This document shows, piece by piece, positions 1-12,200 of a stretch of 64,000 nt of DNA. The position numbers and the translations under genes are program-made. The notes under the pieces were generated by a model, which saw only the letters and a program-made list of their open reading frames with translations, was not told the origin of the DNA and did no database searches. Every line of letters starts with the position of its first letter. Positions within the stretch are counted from its first letter, which is position 1. The stretch comes from Patiria miniata. Taxonomy: Eukaryota; Echinodermata; Asteroidea; Valvatida; Asterinidae. The stretch spans positions 868,001-932,000 of the forward strand of contig NW_024037050.1 of NCBI RefSeq assembly GCF_015706575.1. The letters are read 5' to 3'.

Positions 1-21
1 CTAGTTCACTGCTTGCACAAA

Positions 22-218
22 AACACACACACAAGTACACACACACACCGTACCGATGTACCGACGCATTACATGACGTCATAGTCGAGTACCCTTCACA
101 AAGCGTAGTGACAGCTTCGTGTGAAGACGTCTGGGAAAAGATCACATTTGGCTGCATACGTACGTACGCACATAACATGAAGCGGACGGGATAGCGAGTG
201 TGTTGACGGATCTTAAGA
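22..218 (+). promoter_or_regulatory. Likely CDYL promoter and 5' UTR with a full CRE palindrome
   Basis: This stretch lies directly upstream of the CDYL start codon. A perfect cAMP-response palindrome, TGACGTCA, is at 74-81, about 145 bases before the ATG. A CA-rich run (22-48) and an ACGTACGTACGCAC stretch (about 159-172) are also present. No TATA box is clear. The ATG at 219 has a purine at -3 and G at +4, a good initiation context. Promoter function is inferred from position; the CRE match itself is seen. Confidence 0.5.
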
Positions 219-3200
219 ATGGCGCACTCTAACGGATCGGAGGACTTCGAGGTGCGTTACAATTTATTCTTTTTGTTTGAAGTTGTCCCCTTATTTCATC
301 AGAATACTGGATTCCTTGACACTTGCCATCACAGATCGTTGACATTTGTTAAGATCCCGGTTTTGATGTTTCTGAATGTACACGTTTGAAGGGGTAGGCC
401 TAGGCCTCGTGTCAGTTTTTGGAAGATTGCATTGTGGTGAAAGTAGAATTTACATGTACATTGATTGAATGTATAGGGCCTAGGCCTAGTTTGGGTCTTG
501 GCGGGTAATTGTTGACCCCGGTGTAAACCGTGTATTGTCAAATAACCTTTAAACGTTTACCTATAGTACATATAGTGCAAAGGTACGACTCGGGTTTATT
601 CTATTCTAACCATGGAGGTAGTTCTAACAGATATAAATCAAAATCCATACGTTGCTGTTAGTGTTACTTATATTTTTCTTATGTTCGTAACTTTGTACGA
701 AAGCCCATTAGCGCCACTGCAAGTATATATGTTGCGGATTATTTAATTCGTTATTACGGATTATTAATTCGTTATTACGGATTACTAATTCGTTATAACG
801 GATTATTAATTCGTTATTACGGATTATTTAATTCGTTATTAGGGATTACTAATTCGTTATAACGGATTATTTAATTCGTTATTACGGATTATTAATTCGT
901 TATTACGGATTACTAATTCGTAATAACAGATTATTAATTCGTTATAATGGATTATTAATTCGTTATTACGGATTATTAATTCGTTATTACGGATTATTAA
1001 TTCGTTTTTACGGATTATTAATTCGTTATAACGGATTATTTAATTCGTTATTACGGATTATTAATTCGTTATTACGGATTATTATTTCGTTATAACTGAT
1101 TATTTAATTCGTTGTTACGGATTATTAATTCGTTATTATGGATTATTAATTCGTTATTACGAATTACTCATACGTTCTGGGTCATTACTCGGCAAGTATG
1201 GCACAGGAGTGCAAACGTTGTATGCAAAGAAAGCGCCGCCTAGCGGCGTTATATACATAGGCCCCTGGTCACGTGCTCTTCACGTGTGAGAACATCGGAC
1301 TTAATTCGTAATAACGAATTAATAATCCGTAATAACGAATTAAATAATCCGTAATAACGAATTAATAATCCGTAATAACGAATTAATAATCCGTAATAAA
1401 GAATTAATAATCCGTAATAACGAATTAATAATCCGTAATAACGAATTAAATAATCCGTAATAACGAATTAAATAATCCGTAATAACGAATTAGTAATCCG
1501 TAATAACGAATAAATAATCCCTAATAACGAATTAATAATCCGTTATAACGAATTAAATAATCTGTAATAACGAATTAATAATCCGTAATAACGAATTAAT
1601 TATCCGTAATAACGAATTATTAATCCGTAATAACAAATTAATAATCCGTAATAACGAATTAAATAATCCGTAATAACGAATTAATAATCCGTAATAACGA
1701 ATTACATATTCTGTAACATATATACTTGCAGTGGCGCTAATGGGCTTTCGTAACTTTGTTGTTGCTTAATGTTGGATTTTTTTTCTTTTGCAAGTTTTGG
1801 TGGCTCAATGACAATGATAATGTTGTCTTTCTGCTGGGCCATGCCGAGCAAGGTTGGGCCTATAAAGGCCTACCTGTTTTTGTATGATCATGTCTGTTGT
1901 GTTAAAATAAGGGAGAACAGTTTTCTGATAATTTAAATTCAATTCAAAACATCAGACAAATAGTGACAAATTTGCCTAGTTTGAGTTTGACATGTTTACT
2001 TTTATATTTTAGTACCATGATATATGGTTTTCATGCTTTGTCACAAAGGTTGTGAATGATCATGGGCTAATGACATGATGTACTAACATTTAAAAATGAA
2101 AGCAAACTTGCAACAGGATTTTGCTGGACATCCAAACATGCTGAAAAAATATCACTGAAGAATTGTTTCCCCCAAATAGTCACCAGATTGGTTGTTTTCC
2201 CTAATCACCCTACATCCCAGTTGCCCTAAATGTATAGATAGACTGTATGTGACTTTTTTTTTAATGGGATATTGTGGTCATGTGATCATGCTGTCGAGCA
2301 CAAGTTTAAACTTACGGGCGCAAGTTTAAACCTGCGCGAGGGACTCCTGAAGTACGCAAATTACACCGCGCCATTTTAATTTGCGTGCGCAAGTTTAAAC
2401 TTGCGCAAAGGCGATCGCAACCTTCTCTTGCGGGAGGGATTTTTATTGATGAAGAAATTGTTTTTTACAATTTCCTAGTAGGTGTAACCCGCTGTTAACC
2501 TAAAAAGAGTGATTATGATCCCTTCAATTGTTCAAGTTTTGACGTTATAGTAATCATTTACATTATTTTTAAAATGCTTTAAATTACATTACATGTATTC
2601 TACAATTAAAAAAGTACTTAACCTTATTCTTAAAAAAATACTAATTAATTAAACAACTAATAAATTGGACGGTGCAATAATCAATATTGTTTTTAGAAAT
2701 ACTTGCATAACATTTCGAGGGCTGTGTACACTTCAAAAATGCATAATTTGAAAAAAAATTAATGAACGCATTACTAATTTAATTAATTGATTAAATTTAT
2801 TACTTCAACAATTATTTTATTGCAGGCTCAAAAATTCATAATGTTTACAACTTAAAAATGCTATGCATATGAAATAGTAATTATTTTAAAAAGTAAATAT
2901 TTGCAAATGATTGAATTAATGAATTGAATTTATTGATTTAATTAATTAATTCGACTTAATGAATAAATATAGTGTTTATTAAACAAAAATCCTAATGAGC
3001 CATAAACAATAATACACATGCACTTTTGAAATATGAATGGTTTAAAAACGTTGACATTAATGCAGGCCAAATATCATGCAGAAGATGCTTAAAATGTTTG
3101 AGTTGCCCGATGGTTGCCTGTTGGCATGAAGTCACACTGCCTAAGACACATGCCAGTGCCCCATGGTCTATACAGAGGTGATGAAGTGTAGAGCCCCTGT

Positions 3201-6200
3201 GTTGTTTTGATCAAATTAGAGTCAAAAATGTTTTTTATTGCTCAAAAATCACCTTTACAATCAAAAGCAGACTTTTCTCAAATCTAATGACACCCGTTTT
3301 GCAATTTTGAACAGCTTCTTGGGGTATAAATCATGATTTTCCTGCGCGGTTTGTGCTTTGCGATTCAGCGCGCCCTGCGTGCTCACAGTACATCGCGGTG
3401 ATCGCCATCTTTATTTTCGGGTCGCGTGTTGTCGCCGCGCTGTCATCATCATTTTACCCCCAAATTTCCCTCAAAAAATCAAAACCCTACCCTCTATCTA
3501 GGACATACCTGTTTATTGAGAATGTCACCAACTAGTTTGGTAGTTCCAATAATTTTAAAGTGGATTTTTTTCCCTTATAAGTTATAGGAACCGGGCCCTA
3601 CACTACACAATCACCTATACAGACATGGGTGAAACAGTGCTGCACAGCTTCTTCTGCAAATTTATTGTTCAAGTATTGTTTATAAAAAGAGGATGTACTT
3701 CCTACAACATGTCATGCTTGCTGCTTTCGAACAGGAAGACATAATAAGAATTTAGATTTTGCTGAAGGGAAATGCTGCATGATCTGAGGTTACTGTCGGG
3801 GGCACTGGGGCAGTGTCATGATCATATTTCCTTCCTTAAAAAAGACACATCACGTTCATGTAGCAGTAACGCAAGGACTTGCAGATAAATTGAGAGTCTT
3901 CCTTGTTCCTCACACAATAGGTCTCGTTCAAATGACGTCATTTCCTACAGACCATCCACGTGCATCGGCATTTTGAGCTTCAACTTGCATAATGCGCATC
4001 GGCTGCGTTCTATTTCGAACACATGTCGAGCAACAAGTGCGCATGTTTGGAACATTTTCAACACTGCGCAATGCGTGCTTGATTGCATAAAATAGGCAGT
4101 TGCAGTTCTCCTACAGAGATGGCCATCATTGAGCAACCCCTAATTGAACTGTGCTGGCTAAGACATGACACTCGGGTCAACCTTTTACCATTTTGTCTGC
4201 TCAGAAAGCGTGAAAAGGCCTTCCTTTTCATCGGTTATTTTTGAATTGTGATTATTTTGTTTGGTTGACGGTCACATGTAGATGTGCTAGATGTAAAAAG
4301 AAGGTGGTTCTTGTCAATAATTGGTTGAAGTTCTTCATTTGGGTTAGGTACCTCTTGAAGGAGATTGGTACTCACTACTCAGGCTTGTGGTTCCTCTTGG
4401 AGATTAACTTGCAAGGTTCCTCTAAAAGGAGCTGAGTTGGTTTCCTAGTGGAGGAAATAGGGTTAATTGTATGTACCTCTTGAAGGAATTGGGTACTCTG
4501 GAGAGGTTCCTCCAAGAGGTCTACTTTGGTTCCTCTTGAAGAAATCATATTGATGGTCCAAGTGAACAAAATAGGGTAAGGTTCGGAACCACTTGAAAGA
4601 GCTCCAGAGGTACTTTGGATTCAGGTTCCTCTTCGAAATTACCTTGCTACATGCAGGTATCTCTTGGGTTGACTTTCCTAGTGGAGGAAATTGGATTTTG
4701 TCCTATTGAAGGAATTGGGTGTTCTGGATTGAGGTTCCTTCAGGAGAACTGCTTAGGTTTCTTTTGAAAGAATCGGAATGAGGTTCCTCATGAATATCTG
4801 GTTACATTGTAGGTTCCCCTTCAATGAATTGCTTTGATATTACTCTTGAAGAGACTGGGTTTACTTTCCTAGTGAAGGATATTTGGTTGATGTTCTGCTT
4901 GAAAGAACTGGCTTCTCTAGATTGAGGTTCCTATTGAAGGAACCAGATGGAGAACTACATGTAGTAAGGTGTCTCCAAAAAGAACTTAATTGAGGTTCCT
5001 CTTGAAGGAACTGGGCTAAATTCTCTAGTGAAGGAAACTGGGTTAACTTCTCTAATGAAGGAAACTGGGTTATGTACCTCTGGAAGTGAATGGGTACTCA
5101 TGATTGAGGTTCCCCTTTGAAAACTGGTGAGGTTCCCCCATAGTACCTGGATTGAGGTTCCTCTTGAAGAAACTGGATTGAGATGACTCTTAAAAGAACT
5201 GGGTTGAAAGGAAATTAGACTTTGGAAGGAAACTGGGTTATGTACCTCTGGAAGTGAATGGGTACTCATGATTGAGGTTCCCCTTTGAAAACTGGTGAGG
5301 TTCCCCCATAGTACCTGGATTGAGGTTCCTCTTGAAGAAACTGGATTGAGATGACTCTTAAAAGAACTGGGTTGAAAGGAAATTAGACTTTGTTCGTGTA
5401 CCTTGGATTGAATACCCTGGATTGAGGTAAATGAGGTTCCTTTTGAAGAACTAGTTGGTTCCTTTTGATGGCACTGCATTGAGGTTTCTCTTGAGATTCC
5501 TCTTAAAGGAATGAGCTTCTCTTGATTGAGGTTCAGCACTAGTTTAAAGGTTCTTCTTGAATGAACTTGATTTGGGTTCCTCTTGAAGGAACTTTGGTAG
5601 TTTACCTTATAAAAGTCTGAGTTGATGTTTCAATTAGTTCCTATCAAAGGAACTTTTTAAGATTCTTCTGAAACTAAATGGAGGTTCTTCCTACATGTAG
5701 TAAACAAGGTAGAGGTTGAGGCTCCTTGTGAAGGTTCCAGGTAGAAGTTTTGTAAGTTTGATTGGCTGAGGTTCATTGTACATTGTACCTGTATTGCTAA
5801 TCAAATAAAGCTGTGCCACTCATTAAACTGTTGACATCTATTTGCATTTTATAAATTAATTTGTATGCTGTACCACTCAAGATACTATTGTGCTTCTCCA
5901 CAGGTGACACGGATTATCAAGCAGCGGAGAAACTACAAGGGTAAACTAGAGTACCTTGTCCGATGGAAGAACTATGGCAGTGACGATGACACTTGGGAGC
6001 CCGTGGAGAACCTGCGGAACTGTATCGACCTCCTGGATGCGTTCAATGAACGCATCATGCGGGAAAAGGGGCCCTTCTCTAAACCCTCCCCGCCACGCAA
6101 AAAAACAAGCTCTTCCAAGCAGAAGCACCTTAACAGCATTACGAATGATGCCAAAAGTCGCGAGAAAAAGGATTTCAAGGTATCCTCAAAGAATGTTGAC

Positions 6201-9200
6201 AGATTTCAACTTAAGAGGAAAAACCCATTTCAGGATGAGTGCAAGGTTGTTATTAAGAGGGAGAAGATTTTGGCTAATGGAGACCCACATTCAATGTATA
6301 ATGGAGTATCCGTGCTGTCAGATGAGCTATCGCCCCACTCTGTGTCATCCTCCACTTCAGCGGCTTCCTCAACCGACGTCAAGATTTCCGGCTTGACTAA
6401 CGTCAAAAAGTTCCACAGGTCCAGGTCCATGTCCTACGTTGGCCATGAAAATTCTAGGACGTCAGATAGTAACAGCAGTGATGCGGGCAAAAGGCGCAGG
6501 GTAAACAGTCTTCTCATTGGAAGTGGTGATCTTCTGAACACAGGTATTTTTTAACTGGAACTTCTTATGCTGTCTTTGATTTTTTTCGACAAAATACACC
6601 TCTTGTTTGAACTCCCTATATGCATATACATGTAAGAACATTTGTACACTATCTGATTTTTGGCATAACAGTTTTAAAGAAACATTACTCTGAAATCATT
6701 AGATGCTTTGTCACCACAAGATAAGAAATTTGTATATAAGGGGACCCAATTATTACCTCCAGAAAATAGGGTAGAAATATTTTCAGAATGTAGGTTTGCA
6801 CAAATATAGAGTATCATCATGCAAGTACTTCTCTATAATATATCTTTAGTTGGGTAACAAATGAGAGTGATGGATTCATGTATGGTTTTAAGAGGTCATT
6901 AGCGTAGGGTGGTATTCTTGCTAGACTGCAGCGTTGAACCACAGCAACAGGAATGATTATCTGGACCAATGACTGACATTGGCCTTGCCAAAAACCATTG
7001 TAACCAATTGGCAGGTAAATCTGTGGAGATGGCTAGCACCACCCCTCCCAGCACCCCAACAAGTAGTGAAGTCCGACTGAGCCTGACCCCTCTACTAACC
7101 CCTGTCATCAAGCTCCACGACCTGAAAGCTGGGAGCAGCATCAAGCTGCCCTCTCCCACATCCCTCCTGTCCACCGAGAAGTTCCTCAGGGCAAGGCTCA
7201 ACCGTAAGGACCGGGACGTTGCAGATAAGGTTGCTGGGAATTTTTCCTTCCGGAGATTTTCGCAGTCCAGTCTGAGCAGCGAAGATGAAGACGAAACAGA
7301 GAGGTAGTTAAAAGGCACAACTGTTTATAATTTTAAAGACTGTGATTGCAGGATAAATCTTTCAGTCATAAATATGGTAGCTAAAGAGTTTTGACTAAAT
7401 GAGAGAAACCAAAATGCCTCAGAAGCTGTGGTCACTAAGTGCAGCATGATACAACTGTGGCATTGTTCTGTGGGACTGGATCTCATTGTTTTCAGAATTG
7501 GTCATTTGTGCATTGGTGGTCATGTAGTGTGCTCAATGCAGCAAGGTCCCACAGACTTTAACACCTGATACAACTGTGTTGCACATTGCAGGGTTAATAG
7601 TGTAAAGCATTAAAAAGGGCAGTGTTAAGCGTTAAAAAGGGCACACGCGACTAAAACTCTTTCTCACTCCAAAGAAATCCGACAAATGGCGGCCCATTAT
7701 CAACCTGCAACCACTCAACAATAACATCAAACCAAAGCACTGTCAGATGGAAAATCTCTATTGTTCTCCAGTCTCCGAAAACAATTGGTGGGTATCAGAA
7801 GGATGCCTTCCTTCACGTGCCTATCCATGTGGATCACAAGTTCCTTCAGTTTTTGTACCAGAGAACTGTGTACCAGTTTCATTGTCTGCCCTTCAGACTT
7901 TCCACAGCCCTTCGGGTCTCCAAGTTGTGGCAGCATTCTTGTGTCAAAGGCAGATCCATTTGTTCTTGTACCTTGACCATTGGCTTATAGTGGGACCTAC
8001 TTTCCAGGATATGGAAAAGGCCCTCTTACAGACCGTCCAACTGACCCTAGCTCTGGGTTGCTTCATTAATCTCAGGAAATCTTCCCTGACTCCTTCACAA
8101 CAATAAACTTACCGTGGAGCAGTTCTCAACTAAAGAAAAGGCAGAGCTTCTCAATCCTTCGTACGATGCCAGACACTACGGGATTGTGTCAGAGTTTTCA
8201 TGTCTTCTCCAATCCTCCCAGGCATGGCGTGGTTTCACCTATTAGGTCTCATGGCGAGTCGCATAGATCTAGTCCCCTGGTGCAGGATGCACATGCGCCC
8301 AATACAGCTGCATCTCCTGTTTTACTTCTGTCCACGGCAAAATCCCATCTCCAAAGGGATTCCAGTAACCCAGCTTATCCAGGATCAGTTGCACTGGTGG
8401 CTATCACAGGACAAGCTACTACGTGGAGTGGTCTTTCCCCTCTCCATCATCTACTCTCGCAATAGATGCCTTGGGGCAGGGTTGGGGAGCCCATCTGGAT
8501 GACCAATCAATTGCCAGCACTTGGTCAAGGAAAGAGAGTCAGTTGCATATCAATCACCTATAGCTCCTGGCAGTGTTTTGAAGTCCTGCAGTCCCTCATA
8601 TCCAGTGTCCTAAACAAGCTGGTCTTGGACGAGACAGACAACTCCACAGTAGTGGCCTACATCAACTGTCAAACTGGGGGAACTCACTAGCCGTCTCTCT
8701 GCCTTGCCCTCAGCAGCTACTCAGTTGCTGTATTCCACTTCAAATCTCTCTTCAAACCACCCATCTAGCCAGGAAGAAGAAAGTCCTCACCGACGCTCTT
8801 TCCAGGGGTCTAATCACTCCGACAGAATGGTCTCTCCATCCATCAGGTACCAAACATGTCTTCAAAATTCTTGGAACAGCCAGCTTCAAACTTTTTGCTC
8901 ACGTCTTTCTCATCCCATGGCGTGGAAAGTAGATGTCCTCAGCTTTGATTGGACTGGACTTCATGCATATGCCTTCTCACCGATTTCCCTCATACAATGG
9001 GTTCTGGCACAAATAGAGACAGAGTTGTCCAAGATAATCCTCAAAGCTCCATTTAGGTTACAACGGCCATGGTTCCCTTGGTTTCTAGACCTCCCTGTTC
9101 ACACAACGATCATGCTTCCAAACCGCCCAGACGACCTGTCACCACCCAAGTCTCACATCCTACACCCAAACCCAGCCACTCTTCATCTTTGTGCCTGGAT

Positions 9201-12200
9201 GCTGTCAAAGTCTCCCTCCGAGCAGCTGGCCTTTCGAAGGAAGCTACGGCCTTGGCAGCCAGGAGCAGATGGGAATCCATCAGGAGAACTTATGATAGTA
9301 CACTGCTCCACCTTACCAAGTGGTGCAAGGAAAGAGCTGTCAGTTCCTATTCTACTTCTGTAATTTTAATTGGGAATTTCTCCTCCTTTTCAACTCTGGT
9401 CTTCAGATCTCCACTATCAGAGGTTATGGATCAGCTATTGGCGTCCTCCATCAGGGTTACAATCTCCTCAAACACATAATATCACACCTGATGCCTGGCA
9501 TGTTTACCAATCGACCTGATAGCCTGATACAATCTTGGGATCTACAAATGTAGGTGCCGTCCTTACGTCACTTGCCAAAGCTCCATTTGAGCCAGCAGGC
9601 AGCTCTTCTTTCCATCAGCTTACAGTAAAATTGTATTTTAACTGGCTGCTGCAACATCTCGTCGTAGAAGCGAACTCCATGCTCTGTCAATAGAACTAGG
9701 TCATATCCCTTGGGAACCTGGCGGCATTCGCTTAATTCCACAGTTAAATTCCTCATGAAAAATCAGTCAGCCGATATCTCTCCCCCATATATTTTGTTCC
9801 TAGTTTGACATCCTTTTTATCAGTAGCAGAGGATAAATTATGGTGCCCCGTACGACCTCCGAAGTACTACACTGCTCACCCTGAGCCTTTGAGAGGTAAT
9901 ATCAAGCAGCTGTTCATTACAGCCACTCAGGCCTCTGTGACAACAATTCCTCAATGGATATCGGAGGCAATAGTAGGTCTTTCCAACAATTGAGAATCAA
10001 AATCTCAAGCCCATGAATCACACAGCATGTCAACTTCTTGGGCCCATCTGCTTGGAGTTCCCCTTTCAGATGTCATGAAAATTGCATGCTGGTAGAACCC
10101 TTCCACCTTCAAATCATACTACATGTACGTGGAGGGTGTTGTGCAAGCGGAGGACTACATGGGCAGAAAAGTCCCCCAGGAAACTGCATGTTCAGCAGTC
10201 CACAAAACCCGCAAAGCTCCTCTAGAATAGATTGGTAGCTCCCGGCTATGTCTAAACAACCTTTTCATGTTAGTTTCATGTAGACGTAGTTTAGACTTTT
10301 CCATTTCCGCTACATGTCCCTACCCTCCCTTGGGCTCTGATCGGTGCTACTCTGGAAATGTAGGTAAACAGACATGAGCAGGGCCGGGTTTAGTGTTCCG
10401 CAGGCCCTAGGCACCGGTGTTCCGTAGGCCCTACTCCGCACTAGGCACCATCACCAATTTCATGTTGATGCTAAACTGTACTAAGCAAGCCAGGCCAAAC
10501 TAGTAGCTCAAAAAGCCTGTGAATTTTTGTAGTCCCTCAGATTTTTAGTAGGTCCCTGAAGTTTTCACAGGCCCTAGGCACAGTTGGCACTGTGGCTATT
10601 GGTTAATCTTCGCCTGGATGTGAATCGTTTTCTGTAATGGAATTTCCAAAATCCAAAAGTATTTTCCATTATAGTAAGAAAACACTCACCTCTATTTACC
10701 ATCCATCCCATTTTGGAGATTAGTTTAATAAAAACAGATTGTACAAAACTAAGACGAACCTTCGTGTTACAGGGCCTTGTGTGGGACATGCAGTGGGTGT
10801 GGAGGGTGTGGCATGTGCGGTATTTTTCATTTTTCATCAAGGTTTGTGCACTCGTGCGCTGCTATGCAAATGTCAGTAAACAGAGGTGAGTATTTTCATA
10901 CTAGAATGGCAATCCCCTTTGGATTTAGGGAATTCTGCAATAAAATTAAAGATTAGTTGTGGTTGAATGTGATATTGATCCAGAGACATGTTTATCGTTT
11001 CCCTGATTAGACGGTTCAGCCTCAGGCAGTGTGACAATGTGTTCAAGTACAAGGAGATCGTCGTAAAGAGGCACCCAGGGTACACCCAAGTTTGGTTTTT
11101 TACCAATTCCCCGTCAAAGAATGCACTCAACATCAAGGTAAAAAGTGTGTAGTGTCTTTGGGGGCTTTTCAGTGGAAGCGCACCAATTGTGGATATGCAT
11201 GTATATACTCTTGTACAGTAGCAGTTAATAGAAGGAGCCTTATAAGAAGCTGTTTAAAATGAAAAAGGTTAATGTAAATTGAAACAAAGTAGTTTTGCGC
11301 TAGAGATGGTTAACATACTCTGCGCATAACTCATGAAAGTGACTGACAATCTTTCCTGATTTAAAGCTGGTGGCAAGGCTTCCACTAAAGGAATGCAGTA
11401 GCACCTACCTACCTCATGGATGGTTGCTTATGATGGTTTGCCAAATCTGAGTGTTAGTCCCCTAAATTCACAGGTACTGAAAAGTAAATTTGGACTGAAT
11501 GTATGGTTTTATCAGAGGGATGCTTAACTCTTGAAGGATGCAAAGCACGTTTGTCTTCATCTAAAGTTAATGGCAGGGCATCTCTGATGTGAAGCTGGTG
11601 GTATAGCTTCCATTAAAGGAAGACAGTAGCATGTGCCTCATAGATGGGTGCTTTTGATGGTTAGCCAAATCTGAGTGTTAGTCCCCTAAATTCACAGGTA
11701 CTGAAAAATACATTTGGACTGAGTGTCTGGTTTTATCAGAGGGACGCTTAACTTCAAAGGATGATAAGTGATGATGTTTGAGCTACAGTTAGTGGCAGGG
11801 TATCCCTGATATGAAATTGGTGGCAGGGCTTCCCAAGATAGATTCCTGAATTTGAGTCTTCCAGTACTGACCTTCATACCCTCAATGTACAGGCTTTACA
11901 GGAGCTCACAGATATCTTGGAGAAATCTGGCAAAGACGAAACAAAGGTACTGTTGCTCACAGGATCAGGGAACGTATTCTGCACTGGATTGGATCTAGAG
12001 AAGTTGATCGAGTCTGACCACAGGAAAAAATATGCCAGACATTTGGCAGAGGCATTAAGGTACGGATTTGGTATTGAGGTGTAGACAAACTTGTACATGT
12101 AGGAACTTAACCTCATCACATAACTTTGTGAATTTCATCAGGGTGTTTTCAAACAATTTAATGGATATAAACAATTGGAGTCTAAAGTGGTCAACCCCTT

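Noticed and set aside
733-1705. CRISPR-like regular array
   Set aside because: The units are contiguous minisatellite repeats in two opposed arms without unique spacers, in a eukaryotic intron.
4955-5539. 194-codon antisense open frame
   Set aside because: It is made entirely of minisatellite units and repeats itself where the 168-bp duplication lies; no splice or domain evidence.
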